From the NCBI RefSeq assembly GCF_039542055.1, contig NZ_BAABHK010000032.1, forward strand, positions 1-64,000: a DNA stretch of 64,000 nt. Direction: 5' to 3'. The notes below the pieces were generated by a model. The model saw only the letters and a list, made by a program, of their open reading frames with translations. It made no database searches and had not been told where the DNA came from. This document shows positions 16,876-25,118 of this stretch, piece after piece. A program made the position numbers and the translations under genes. Source of the DNA: Actinoallomurus vinaceus (GTDB taxonomy: Bacteria > Actinomycetota > Actinomycetes > Streptosporangiales > Streptosporangiaceae). Each line of letters opens with the position of its first letter. Within the stretch, counting starts at the first letter, position 1.

Positions 16876-16894
16876 AGCGTAGTGATCAGATCAC
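16876..16894 (-). promoter_or_regulatory. Amidase promoter with a 13-bp palindrome
   Basis: On the minus strand GTGATCTGATCAC (16882-16894, perfect 6-bp arms) is followed directly by the -10-like TACGCT (16876-16881). The palindrome therefore occupies the spacer region of the amidase promoter, where a repressor would act. The half-site spacing (GTGA-N5-TCAC) is one base short of a CRP/GlxR site. Confidence 0.45.
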
Positions 16895-16956
16895 GGAATG
16901 CGAGGAGGCTGGATTGGGTGTTTCGTGGTGAAGTGCCCGCGCGGAGAACGCACGAA

Positions 16957-16981
16957 GGGCCGGGTCCATAGGACCCGGCCC
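16957..16981 (-). terminator. Terminator after rplI
   Basis: A perfect 11-bp stem, GGGCCGGGTCC, with a 3-base loop, located 20 bases beyond the rplI stop on the minus strand. A short TTCGT follows. Confidence 0.75.
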
Positions 16982-17001
16982 GTTGCGCTGATCGAAAAAG
17001 G

Positions 17002-17448
17002 TCAGCCGGCGAGGACCTCGAGAGAGATCTTCGCGCTCACCTCGGGGTGCAGGCGGACCGCGACCTGGTGGGCGCCGACCGTCTTGATCGGGTTCTTGAC
17101 CTCGATGCGGCGCTTGTCCAGGCTCGGACCACCGGACGCCTTCACGGCGCCGGCGATGTCGGCCGGGGTCACGGCGCCGAACAGCCGACCGCTGTCACCG
17201 GCACGCGTGCGCAGCCGCACCTTGAGCTTCTCCAGCTCGCCGCGGACGGCCTCCGCCTGCTCGACGCTGGCGATCTCACGGGCCGCGCGGGCCTTGCGGA
17301 TCGAGTCGATCTGCTTCTCCGCGCCGCGGGTCCACTGGATCGCGAAGCCGCGCGGGATCAGGTAGTTACGGCCGTAGCCGTCCTTCACCTCGACGACCTC
17401 GCCGGGAGCGCCGAGGCCGGAGACCTGCTGAGTCAGGATGAGCTTCAT
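17002..17448 (-). CDS. rplI: 50S ribosomal protein bL9
   Basis: The protein has 148 residues, the usual length. The N-terminal rRNA-binding domain has 'MKLILTQQVSGLGAPGEVVEVKDGYGRNYLIPRGFAI', followed by the connecting helix and the C-terminal domain ('RLFGAVTPADIAGAV', 'GAHQVAVRLHPEV'). AAAGGAG lies upstream of the ATG. It binds 23S rRNA at the L1-stalk side. It ends the rpsF-ssb-rpsR-rplI operon. Confidence 0.98.
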   Translation of the reverse strand: MKLILTQQVSGLGAPGEVVEVKDGYGRNYLIPRGFAIQWTRGAEKQIDSIRKARAAREIASVEQAEAVRGELEKLKVRLRTRAGDSGRLFGAVTPADIAGAVKASGGPSLDKRRIEVKNPIKTVGAHQVAVRLHPEVSAKISLEVLAG

Positions 17449-17465
17449 GAAGAGTGACTCCTTTC

Positions 17466-17702
17466 TCAGCGGGCCGTGCTGGTGTACGGCAGCAGCGCCA
17501 TCTCGCGGGCGTTCTTGATCGCGGTGGCGACGTCACGCTGGTGCTGGGTGCAGTTGCCCGTCACCCGGCGAGCGCGGATCTTGCCGCGGTCGGAGATGAA
17601 CTTGCGCAGCAGCGCCGTGTCCTTGTAGTCGACGTAGGAGAGCTTCTCCTGGCAGAACAGGCAAACCTTCTTCTTCGGCTTGCGTGGTGCCGGTTTCGCC
17701 AT
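17466..17702 (-). CDS. rpsR: 30S ribosomal protein bS18, zinc-binding (C+) form
   Basis: The protein has 78 residues. 'CLFCQEKLSYVDYKDTALLRKFISDRGKIRARRVTGNCTQHQRDVATAIKNARE' in pattern: CxxC near the N-terminus and a third Cys plus His in 'GNCTQH' form the zinc site of the C+ paralogue, as in M. tuberculosis RpsR1. AAGGAG precedes the ATG at 17702 by about 8 bases. bS18 binds bS6 on the 30S platform. An actinobacterium with a C+ copy often has a C- copy elsewhere, induced by zinc starvation. Confidence 0.97.
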   Translation of the reverse strand: MAKPAPRKPKKKVCLFCQEKLSYVDYKDTALLRKFISDRGKIRARRVTGNCTQHQRDVATAIKNAREMALLPYTSTAR

Positions 17703-17777
17703 CGTGGTGCTCCTTAGAAGAAGAGCCCCGCTCACGCGGGAATGGTCGGTCGGATGATGAGTGATGCCCGTACGGGC

Positions 17778-18350
17778 CTAGAACGGCGGGTCGTCGGAGA
17801 ATCCACCGCCGCCGCCCCCGGTCGCCCAGGGGTCGTCGGCCGGGGCGTTGCCGCCTCCGCCGAATCCGCCTCCGCCCTGTCCGCCCTGACCGCCACCGAA
17901 GCCGCCGCCCTGGCCACCGCCGTAGCCGCCGCCACCCTGGCCGCCGCCACCGCCGCCGCCGAAACCGCCGCCACCGCCGCTGCGCTGGCTCTTGTTCACC
18001 TTGGCGGTGGCGTTCTTCAGGGACGGGCCGACATCGTCGGCCTCGAGCTCGAAGACGGTCCGCTTCTCGCCCTCACGGGTCTCGTACGACCGCTGCTTCA
18101 GGCGGCCCTGGACGATGACCCGCATGCCGCGCTGGAGGCTCTCGGCGACGTTCTCCGCCGCCTGCCGCCAGACGTTGCAGGTGAGGAAGAGGCTCTCGCC
18201 GTCCTTCCACTCACCGGACTGCTGGTCGCGAAACCGAGGGGTGGAGGCCACGCGGAACGTCGCGACCGCTTGCCCGTTGGGCGTGAAGCGCAGTTCAGGG
18301 TCGGCGACGAGGTTGCCGACGATCGTGATCTGGGTGTCGCCTGCTGCCAT
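17778..18350 (-). CDS. ssb: Single-stranded DNA-binding protein
   Basis: The protein has 190 residues. The OB fold is residues 1-115 ('DTQITIVGNLVADPELRFTPNGQAVATFRVAST', 'LTCNVWRQAAENVAESLQRGMRVIVQGRLKQRSYE'). A Gly-rich linker of about 55 residues follows, interrupted by Tyr, Phe and Gln. The acidic tip is 'FSDDPPF' in place of the canonical DDDIPF, as in many actinobacterial SSBs, and recruits repair and replication partners. It lies between rpsF and rpsR in the conserved operon. Confidence 0.97.
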   Translation of the reverse strand: MAAGDTQITIVGNLVADPELRFTPNGQAVATFRVASTPRFRDQQSGEWKDGESLFLTCNVWRQAAENVAESLQRGMRVIVQGRLKQRSYETREGEKRTVFELEADDVGPSLKNATAKVNKSQRSGGGGGFGGGGGGGQGGGGYGGGQGGGFGGGQGGQGGGGFGGGGNAPADDPWATGGGGGGFSDDPPF

Positions 18351-18402
18351 GCGGCTCTCCGGTTACAGATCGTGTGCGTGTCGTGGGCTGACCGGGCGAC
18401 GG

Positions 18403-18693
18403 TCAGTGGGCCTCGGGGCGGATGACCTTGGTGCGCAGGATGGTCTCCTGCAGGTTCAGCTGCCGGTCGAGCTCTTTGACCGTGTCGGGGGTGGCCGTCA
18501 GGTCGATGACCGCGTAGATGCCTTCGGACTTCTTGGCGATGTCGTACGACAGGCGCCGGCGGCCCCAGACGTCGACCTTCTCCACGCTGCCACCGCCGTC
18601 CTTGACCACGGTGAGGAACTGGTCGAGCGACGGCTGGACCGTACGCTCCTCGGCGTTCGGGTCGAGGATGACCATGACTTCGTAACGACGCAT
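18403..18693 (-). CDS. rpsF: 30S ribosomal protein bS6
   Basis: The protein has 96 residues, starting 'MRRYEVMVILDPNAEERTV' and ending 'RTKVIRPEAH', with 'VDVWGRRRLSYDIAKKSEGIYAVIDL' in the core. AAAGGAGG lies 11 bases upstream of the ATG at 18693. bS6 pairs with bS18. It is the first gene of the rpsF-ssb-rpsR-rplI operon; hairpins in its leader may mediate autoregulation. Confidence 0.98.
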   Translation of the reverse strand: MRRYEVMVILDPNAEERTVQPSLDQFLTVVKDGGGSVEKVDVWGRRRLSYDIAKKSEGIYAVIDLTATPDTVKELDRQLNLQETILRTKVIRPEAH

Positions 18694-18723
18694 GCGGGTC
18701 CCAACCTCCTTTGGACTGGTGCG

Positions 18724-18782
18724 GTCACGGTCTCTCCGTGACAGGAGGGCTCTTGCGTCGCCCCGCATATCGGATGTGCGGG
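18724..18782 (-). promoter_or_regulatory. Structured rpsF leader (possible S6:S18 autoregulatory site)
   Basis: Two hairpins lie in the 166-base leader: GTCACGG/CCGTGAC with a 5-base loop at 18724-18742 (perfect 7-bp stem, 31 bases before the rpsF ATG) and CCCGCA/TGCGGG at 18762-18782. rpsF-rpsR operons in many bacteria are repressed by S6:S18 binding the leader. I cannot confirm that this leader is of that type. Confidence 0.35.
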
Positions 18783-18859
18783 ACCGACACAGGTTACCAA
18801 CAACCAGCAGCTCAATCGGCACGCTTCGCGGGGACGGCTCCCCGCCGCGGGCGGGTGGC

Positions 18860-19003
18860 TCAGCGGCCGCGGCGACGGTCGAGCTCGGACATGATGTCGG
18901 CCATCCGTGACCGCATCCGCGCCGTCTGGGTCGTCAGCATGGACAACTCCTCGACGAGCTCGGCGTCGTCGATGGCCGCCAGGTCACGAGTGATAATCGT
19001 CAT
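18860..19003 (-). CDS. 47-residue helical protein upstream of rpsF
   Basis: The ATG at 19003 has GGAGG five bases upstream, and the frame is open for 47 codons to a TGA at 18860-18862. The product begins MTIITRDLAAIDDAELVEEL and ends 'ADIMSELDRRRGR'. It is charged and helical, with no membrane segment and no cysteines. It lies upstream of rpsF on the same strand, separated by 166 bases with hairpins. I do not recognise a family. The good ribosome-binding site and helical periodicity support a real gene. Confidence 0.6.
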   Translation of the reverse strand: MTIITRDLAAIDDAELVEELSMLTTQTARMRSRMADIMSELDRRRGR

Positions 19004-19133
19004 GGCATCCTCCGTTCGAAACCACGTTCGACATTACCGCGTGGGACCGACAGAACGCTCGCCGCCCCGAGACGTCGACCAGGGGCTTGACCAGCATGGC
19101 GACGAGGAACACCCTGGGAGGAAACCGTCTCGG

Positions 19134-19439
19134 ATGGAGGTGGCAGACCGTATGTCACCGGCAGCGATCCCTCGACGTAGTCTCGGCCGCCAGGAGCATC
19201 CCCTGGAGAACTCCCTGGCGATCGCCACCGTGGTCACCGGCTTCGTCGCCTTCGTGCTCGGCGCCGTCGACGACACGCACTTCATCGCCGTGTGCGTGGG
19301 GATCGGGGCGTTCTTCTTCGGCCTGTACTCGCAGATGGTCTCCGCGACCACGGCCGAGCGCTGGCTGAACGTCCTGGGGATCGGCATGGCGTTCCTCGGC
19401 GTCGGCCTCGGCCTGTCCCATGGCGGCTTCTCGATCTGA
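19134..19439 (+). CDS. Small membrane protein of unknown function
   Basis: The protein has 101 residues if it starts at the ATG at 19134 (GGAGG about 12 bases upstream); the ATG at 19152 is an alternative with its own GGAGG. Three membrane segments are visible: 'SLAIATVVTGFVAFVLGAV', 'HFIAVCVGIGAFFFGLYSQMV' and 'WLNVLGIGMAFLGVGLGL'. The N-terminal 28 residues are polar. No family is recognised. It is a stand-alone gene between the rpsF operon and nfo. Confidence 0.65.
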   Translation: MEVADRMSPAAIPRRSLGRQEHPLENSLAIATVVTGFVAFVLGAVDDTHFIAVCVGIGAFFFGLYSQMVSATTAERWLNVLGIGMAFLGVGLGLSHGGFSI

Positions 19440-19543
19440 CCCCGCTCCCGGGCGCCGGCCCCGCGCTCCGGATCCCCCGGTCCGCGACTCTGGATCGGCC
19501 GCGGTCAGCGTGTCCGTCCCACCTCGCGCGTAGGCTCGACGCC

Positions 19544-20302
19544 ATGCTGCGAATCGGAGCCCACGTCGACCGGACCGACCCGCTCGCCGCCGCGGCCGCG
19601 AAGAAGGCCGAAGCGGTGCAGTTCTTCCTCGGCGACCCCCAGGGGTGGAAGGCGCCCGTCCTGCCCGAGGGGTACGAGGCGATCCGTGACTCCGACGTCG
19701 ACGTCTACGTGCACGCGCCGTACGTCGTCAACGTCGCGTCGCCGAACAACCGCATCCGGATCCCGAGCCGCAAGATCCTCACCCAGCAGCTCGAGGGTGC
19801 CGCGAAGATCGGCGCCAAGGGTCTGATCGTGCACGGCGGGCACGTGCTGAAGAACGACGACCCGCAGGCCGGCTTCGACAACTGGCGGAAGGTCTTCGAG
19901 CGGATGGAGGACCGCCCAGTCCCCGTTCTGATCGAGAACACCGCCGGCGGCGACAACGCCATGGCCCGCAAGCTGGACCGGATCGCCCGGCTGTGGGAGG
20001 CGCTCGACGGCTTCGACGTCGGATTCTGCCTCGACACCTGCCACGCGCACGCGGCGGGCGAGGACCTGGTCGACGTCGTCGAGCGCGTCAAGGCCATCAC
20101 CGGCCGGATCGACCTGGTCCACTGCAACGACAGCCGCGACGCCTTCGGCTCCGGCGCCGACCGGCACGCCAACCTCGGCGACGGCCAGATCGACCCGGAG
20201 CTGATCCTCGCCGTCGTCCGCGCGGCCGGCGCGCCGGTGATCGTGGAGACGCCCGGCGACGGACAGGCCGCCGACATCGCCTGGCTCCGCGAGCACCTCT
20301 GA
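19544..20302 (+). CDS. nfo: Endonuclease IV (AP endonuclease)
   Basis: The protein has 252 residues with an AP-endonuclease-2 TIM barrel. Metal ligands are visible in 'VYVHAPYVVNVASP', 'LIVHGGHV', 'VLIENTAGGDN', 'CLDTCHAHAAGED', 'HCNDSRDAFGSGADRHANLGDG' and 'IVETPGD'. It cleaves DNA 5' of abasic sites in base excision repair. A TAGGCT -10 box ends seven bases before the ATG, so the mRNA is probably leaderless. It is shorter than the E. coli protein (285 residues) but in the actinobacterial range. Confidence 0.92.
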   Translation: MLRIGAHVDRTDPLAAAAAKKAEAVQFFLGDPQGWKAPVLPEGYEAIRDSDVDVYVHAPYVVNVASPNNRIRIPSRKILTQQLEGAAKIGAKGLIVHGGHVLKNDDPQAGFDNWRKVFERMEDRPVPVLIENTAGGDNAMARKLDRIARLWEALDGFDVGFCLDTCHAHAAGEDLVDVVERVKAITGRIDLVHCNDSRDAFGSGADRHANLGDGQIDPELILAVVRAAGAPVIVETPGDGQAADIAWLREHL

Positions 20303-20421
20303 CCAGGGCACGTACGGGCGTAACTCGCGGCACCAGGCGGCGGGGCGCCTGCCGTGACGCGTCCGTCGGCGCGTCGGGGCGGGCGCGTCGTTCAGCATCG
20401 ACGTCCCACGACGCGGAACCT

Positions 20422-20500
20422 TCAGACGGCGATCGGCACGCGGATGACGATGATCGCCAGCGACCAGATGATCGAGGTCGACCGTGAGTCCGTACGCCAG
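20422..20500 (-). pseudogene. Possible remnant of a DrrB-type permease C-terminus
   Basis: In the 303-base gap 20303-20605 the only coding-like signal is a minus-strand stretch ending 'TSIIWSLAIIVIRVPIAV' then stop. This resembles the last membrane helix of ABC-2 drug permeases ('WSLAIIxVFxPLAV'), with no start or upstream gene. The rest of the gap shows nothing I can name. Confidence 0.25.
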
Positions 20501-20605
20501 AGGCAGGCTGCGGCGTCCTGACCTCGGCGGGCGCGGCGAGCAGGGCACGCACTCCGGCCCGGCTCGGTCAGCCCGCCGGCACGTCGGTGTCCGGCCGGAG
20601 TCCGG

Positions 20606-23600
20606 TCAGGCGGGTCCTTGCTCCTCGCCGACCGCGGTGTGCGGGGCGAGACGGGTCCCCCGGGTGAACGCCGCCCGGAACGCCTCATCGTCCAGAGCCG
20701 TACGGGCCAGGGCGGTGATCCGGTCGACGTCGCCGCGCTCGCCGGGCGGCAGCGGAGCGCCGATGGACCGGCGGCCTGCGGCCGCCGCCCCGAGGAGCAG
20801 CGCCGCGCGCTCGGCCCGGCCGGCGCGGGCCTCCGCTCCGGCGAGTCCTTCGACGGCGAGGGCGACCGCCCGGGGATCCGCGATGGCGCGCGCCGCGGCG
20901 TATCCCGCGCGGTGCAGGTGCAGGGCTTCGGCGTGGTCGCCGCGCTGCTCGGCGATGAACCCGAGCTGGGCGAGGATGAACGCCTCGCCGGCCGTGCCGC
21001 CGACCTGACCGAGCCAGCCGAGCCACTTGCGCAGGTGCGCCTCGGCCTGGTCGAGCCGGCCCTGCCATCGCGCCCCGAGGCCGAGACCGACCTCCGCGTA
21101 CTCCTCGGCGGAGCGGTTCGCCTGCTCGATCGCCAGCCGCCGGGCCCGCTCGTGCAGCCGCTCGGCCCGAGCGTGGTCGCCGGTGAGCAGCGCGATCCGG
21201 CCGAGCCCGGAGAGGCGGATGGACACCTCCGTCCACATTCCGAGCTCTTCGGCGAGGCCGAGGTCCTCCCGGAGCCGACGGACCGCCTGGTCATAATCGC
21301 CGGTGATCTCGGCGACCACGGTGAGCGCGTAGCCCGCTTCGAGGCGCCCCCAGGCGTCCCCGAGCTCGCTGAAGATCTCCAGGCTCCGGTGTCCGTCGCG
21401 TCTCATGGCGGCGAGGTCCCCGCGGCCGATCGCCAGCTTGGCGCGGGTGCTGAGCGCCGCCGCCGTGCTCCAGCGGTCACCGGCGGCCTCGAAGGTCGCC
21501 AGCGCGTGGTTCACCCGTGCCTCGTGCACGGCGAAGTCGCCGTACGCCCAGTGAGCCAGGGTGAGGAACCACTCCGCCCGCGCCCGGCCCACCGGGTCGT
21601 CGACGCCGTCGTATTGAGCCAGGACCATGGGGATCTGCTCCGCCAGACGGGTGCCGTCCGGCGCCGTCGCCGCCATGGCGGCCTGCCAGGCCACCGCCGC
21701 CGCCCGGCGCGCTGGGGACGCCGGGCCGTCGACGGCCAGAGCGGTGGCCAGCGACCGTCGGGCCTCGCCGAGCCGGCCTCGCAGGAACCAGTACCAGGCC
21801 ATGGCGTTGACCAGGCGCAGCGCGAGGTCCGCGCCGATCGCCGCACCCGGGCCCGGGCCGACGCCGCCCGCTGAGTCCTCGCCGGCGGCCCATTCGAGCG
21901 CGGCTCGGAGGTTCGCCGACTCGAGGTCGAGCAGCCGGAGCCACTGCCGCTGCCGGGGGCCGCGCAGCGCTGCCTCGGCACGCTCGGCGAAGGCGGCGTA
22001 GTACTCGGCATGGCGGCGGTGGACCCGTACGGACTCACCGGCCTCCGTGAGGCGTTCGAGGCCGTACGCCCTGATCGACTCCAGCAGCCGATACCGGCCG
22101 CCGGCCACGACGACGAGCGAACGGTCGACGAGACGGGCGAGGACGTCGAGCACATCCTCGGGCCGCACCCGGCCGCCGTCGTGCGGCGCGTCGTCGGCGC
22201 ACACCGCCTCGGCGGCCTCCAGCGTGCAACCGTCCGCGTGAACGGCCAGGCGGCGCAGCACCACGCGCTCGGGCTCGGGCAGCGGCTCCCAGCTCCAGTC
22301 GATCATCGCGCGAAGCGTCCGCTGGCGGGCCGGGGCGTCGCGCGGACCCATGGCCAGCAGGCGGAACCGGTCGTCCAGGCGCGCCGCCAGCTCGCGGACG
22401 CCGAGCGTACGGACGCGGGTGGCCGCGAGCTCCAGGACGAGCGGTATTCCATCCAGGCTCCGGCAGATCGCCGTGACGGCCCGGACCTCGTCGGCGTCCA
22501 AGGCCTCGAACGCGAATCCCGGCGCCGCCGCGACGGCCCGCGCCACGAACAGGCGAACGGCACCGAACTCCTCGGCCGCCGGTGCCCCAGGCGGAGGCAG
22601 ATCGAGGGGTGGCACCGCCTGAAGGTGCTCGCCCGTGACGCCGAGGGGTGCCCGGCCGGTCGCGATGATCCGCAGTCCGGGTGCGGCCTTCAGCAACCGG
22701 TGCGCCAGGTCCGCCACGGCCTCGCCGACGTGTTCGCAGTTGTCCAGGACCAGCAGGATCCGTTTCGCGGCCAGCGCGTCGGCCAGCCGCTCCGCGAGCG
22801 GCGCGGATCGGCCGGCGGCCAACATCCCCGAGGCGGCGTCGTCCCGAAGGCCCAGGACCCCCGCCACCGCGTCGGGCACCTCCGCGTCGGTGCGCGAGGC
22901 CAACTCCACGAGCCAGACGCCGTCGGCGTACGTGGGCACCAGTCCGGCGGCCGCCTCCAGCGCCAGACGGGTCTTGCCGACTCCGCCCGGCCCGGTGAGC
23001 GTCACGAGCCGGGCGGTCTCCAGCAGCGCCCGCGTCTCGGCGACGGCGCCGGTACGGCCGATCAGATCGCTGAGCGGCGCGGGCAGGTTCGTCCGGGGAC
23101 GCGGCGCGAGCGCCGCGTCATGCGTCAGGATCGCGCGGTGCAGGGCGGCGATCTCAGGGCCGGGGTCCGCGCCCAGCTCCTCGGCGAGGTCCTCGCGCAG
23201 CCGCTGATAGCTCGTCAGCGCCGCCTCCTGGCGGCCGGCGCGGTACAGGGCGCGCATCTGCGCGGCCCGCAGCCGCTCGCGCAGCGGGTGCCGGGCCACC
23301 GGCTCGGCCAGCTCCTCGATCACCCGGTCGTGGTCGCCGAGCTCCAGCCACGTCTCGGCCTGCTCCTCCAGCGCGGCGAGGCGCTCCTCCTCGAGCCGGG
23401 CCGCGACCGGCCGGACGAACTCCTCGTCGGCGAAGTCGGCGTACGCCGGCCCTCGCCACAGACCGAGCGCCTCCGCCAGAAGCCTCGCGCGGGCCCGCGG
23501 ATCGCCGGCCGCCCGCCCCCGCCGCACCAGGTCCTGAAACCGGTCGGCGTCAACGGCGGCCAGAAGTTCGGCGGACGCGGCACCGGAGCCCGCGGCGGCG

Positions 23601-24283
23601 CGCAGCCCGCTAGGCGCGGCAGCGGCGTCAGGGGTCGCCCCGTTAGGCGCGGTGCCGGGGGCGGGCGCCGTGACGCGCAGCTCGTCGGGTGCGATAGCGG
23701 CGTCAGGGGCCGCGACACCCAGCGCGTTGGGCGCGGTCGCGGCGTCAGGGGTCTCGGCGCTAGGCGCGGTAGCGGCGTCAGAGGTCTCGGCGCGCAGCCC
23801 GTTAGGCGCGGTGCCGGGGGCGGGCACCGTGACACGCAGCCCGCTGGGTGCGATAGCGGGGCCGGGGGCCGCGACACCCAGCGCGTTGGGCGCGGCAGCG
23901 GAGCCGGGCGCCGCGACGCGCAGCCCGCTGGGTGCGATAGCAGGGTCGGGGGCCGCCACACCCAGCGCGTTGGGGGCAGCGGAGCCGGGCGCCGCGACGC
24001 GCAGCGCATACCCGGTCGGGCCGTACGTCACCAGGCCGCGAGCGCCGGGCTCGGCGCGCTCGAGCGCCGTGCGCAGCTGGGAGACGCGGGCCTGCAGTGT
24101 GCCGATCGGGTCGCGCGGCGGCCGGTCGCCCCACAGGTCGTCGACCAGCCGGTCCGCCGAGACGGGCCGTCCGTCGTGTGCCAGCAGGTCGGCGAGGAGC
24201 GCCCGGACCTTCCGGTCCGGAACGGTGACCGGTGTGCCGTCGTCCGTCCAGACGGCCAGTGGACCGAGCACCCCGAAGCGCAC
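20606..24283 (-). CDS. AfsR/SARP-like BTAD-NB-ARC-TPR transcriptional regulator
   Basis: The protein has 1225 residues from the GTG at 24283 ('VRFGVLGPLAVWTDDGTPV'). Residues 1-95 are the OmpR-like winged helix ('VRALLADLLAHDGRPVSADRLVDDLWGD', 'GTLQARVSQLRTAL'). Residues 96-228 are an Ala/Pro repeat insertion that interrupts the usual 'GYALRV-DADRF' junction. The BTAD domain then runs to about 380. The NTPase has Walker A LTGPGGVGKTRLA and Walker B ILLVLDNCEHV, followed by a winged helix ('WSWEPLPEPERVVLRRLAVHADGCTLEAAE') and TPR-like repeats to the end. Such proteins activate secondary metabolism or stress genes. A minisatellite lies directly upstream. Confidence 0.92.
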   Translation of the reverse strand: MRFGVLGPLAVWTDDGTPVTVPDRKVRALLADLLAHDGRPVSADRLVDDLWGDRPPRDPIGTLQARVSQLRTALERAEPGARGLVTYGPTGYALRVAAPGSAAPNALGVAAPDPAIAPSGLRVAAPGSAAAPNALGVAAPGPAIAPSGLRVTVPAPGTAPNGLRAETSDAATAPSAETPDAATAPNALGVAAPDAAIAPDELRVTAPAPGTAPNGATPDAAAAPSGLRAAAGSGAASAELLAAVDADRFQDLVRRGRAAGDPRARARLLAEALGLWRGPAYADFADEEFVRPVAARLEEERLAALEEQAETWLELGDHDRVIEELAEPVARHPLRERLRAAQMRALYRAGRQEAALTSYQRLREDLAEELGADPGPEIAALHRAILTHDAALAPRPRTNLPAPLSDLIGRTGAVAETRALLETARLVTLTGPGGVGKTRLALEAAAGLVPTYADGVWLVELASRTDAEVPDAVAGVLGLRDDAASGMLAAGRSAPLAERLADALAAKRILLVLDNCEHVGEAVADLAHRLLKAAPGLRIIATGRAPLGVTGEHLQAVPPLDLPPPGAPAAEEFGAVRLFVARAVAAAPGFAFEALDADEVRAVTAICRSLDGIPLVLELAATRVRTLGVRELAARLDDRFRLLAMGPRDAPARQRTLRAMIDWSWEPLPEPERVVLRRLAVHADGCTLEAAEAVCADDAPHDGGRVRPEDVLDVLARLVDRSLVVVAGGRYRLLESIRAYGLERLTEAGESVRVHRRHAEYYAAFAERAEAALRGPRQRQWLRLLDLESANLRAALEWAAGEDSAGGVGPGPGAAIGADLALRLVNAMAWYWFLRGRLGEARRSLATALAVDGPASPARRAAAVAWQAAMAATAPDGTRLAEQIPMVLAQYDGVDDPVGRARAEWFLTLAHWAYGDFAVHEARVNHALATFEAAGDRWSTAAALSTRAKLAIGRGDLAAMRRDGHRSLEIFSELGDAWGRLEAGYALTVVAEITGDYDQAVRRLREDLGLAEELGMWTEVSIRLSGLGRIALLTGDHARAERLHERARRLAIEQANRSAEEYAEVGLGLGARWQGRLDQAEAHLRKWLGWLGQVGGTAGEAFILAQLGFIAEQRGDHAEALHLHRAGYAAARAIADPRAVALAVEGLAGAEARAGRAERAALLLGAAAAGRRSIGAPLPPGERGDVDRITALARTALDDEAFRAAFTRGTRLAPHTAVGEEQGPA
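23600..23998 (-). repeat. In-frame 42-bp minisatellite inside the BTAD regulator
   Basis: About ten units of 11-14 residues, mostly 14 (42 bp), alternate between VAAPGSAAAPNALG-like, VAAPGPAIAPSGLR-like and VTVPAPGTAPNGLR-like versions. They fall exactly between the DNA-binding winged helix and the BTAD helices, where homologues have a short loop. Every length change keeps the frame. Confidence 0.9.
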
Positions 24284-24346
24284 ACCGCCAGCGTAGCCAG
24301 CCCGCGGACACCGACAGCCCGTGATCGTCCTCGCCCGGGGACGGAC

Positions 24347-25047
24347 GCCGTACGAGCCGGACCCGCACACCCCGGAGACCGTACGGACCCGGGGGCGGGC
24401 GCCGTACGAGCCGGACCCGCGCGCCCCGGAAACCGCACGGATCGGCGGGACGGACACCGCATAAGCCGACTAGCGCACCCCGAAAACCGCACAGACCAGG
24501 GGATAGGCGCCGCACCGGCTGGGCCCCCGCACCCCCAGAAACTGCACGGACCAGGGGCGGACGCCGTACGAGCCGGACCCGCACACTCCGGAACCGTACG
24601 GGCCTGGGCGCGGGCGCCGTACGGGCTGGGCCCGCGCGCCCCCGAAACCGTACAGACCGGGGGGATGGGCACCGTACAAGCTGGGCCCCCGCGCCCCGGA
24701 GACCGTTCGGACCGACGGGATGGACGCCGTACGGGCCGGGCCCGGGTGCCCCGAAGAGCGGACCGGCGTCCGGTCGTGGCGTGTGGGCCGTGGCGATGGA
24801 CGCTGTACAGACCGAAGGGATGGGCGCCGTACGAGCCGGACCCCCGCGCCCCGGAAACCGCACGAACCAGCGGGTTGGACGCCGTACGAGCCGACCGGCC
24901 CACTCGGAAACCGCACGGACCGGGGGAAGGGCGCCGTAGGGACCCGCGCCCCCGGAAGCCACACGGACTAGGGGATGGACGCCATACGGGCCGGGCCCGG
25001 GCGCCCCGAAGAGCGGACCGGCGTCCGGTCGCGGCGTGCGGGCCGTG
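24347..25047. repeat. 54-bp intergenic minisatellite
   Basis: The 835-base gap 24284-25118 is filled by diverged repeats. The anchor GCCGTAC (or a one- or two-base variant) occurs at 24347, 24401, 24456, 24509, 24563, 24616, 24671, 24726, 24826, 24881, 24933 and 24981, mostly 52-55 bases apart. A longer block containing GAAGAGCGGACCGGCGTCC occurs twice, near 24753 and 25008. No protein family is encoded in any frame. The repeats share GGGGGCGGGCGCCGT with the minisatellite inside the regulator gene. Confidence 0.85.
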
Positions 25048-25118
25048 GCAGACCCGTAGGGAACCCGTGGCGCACCGGCCGATCGTGGGATCCGCACATC
25101 CACGATGAGAGGAACACC

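Noticed and set aside
17778..17990. The Gly-rich repeat at the end of ssb as a separate minisatellite or a frameshift
   Set aside because: Gly-rich linkers of this length are normal for actinobacterial SSB, and the acidic tail is present in frame.
24284..25118. Long open frames on both strands through the minisatellite, some joined to the ends of the regulator or the oxidoreductase
   Set aside because: They are Arg/Pro/Gly-rich readings of a 54-bp repeat, have no family resemblance, and the flanking genes have good starts inside (GTG 24283 and GTG 25119).
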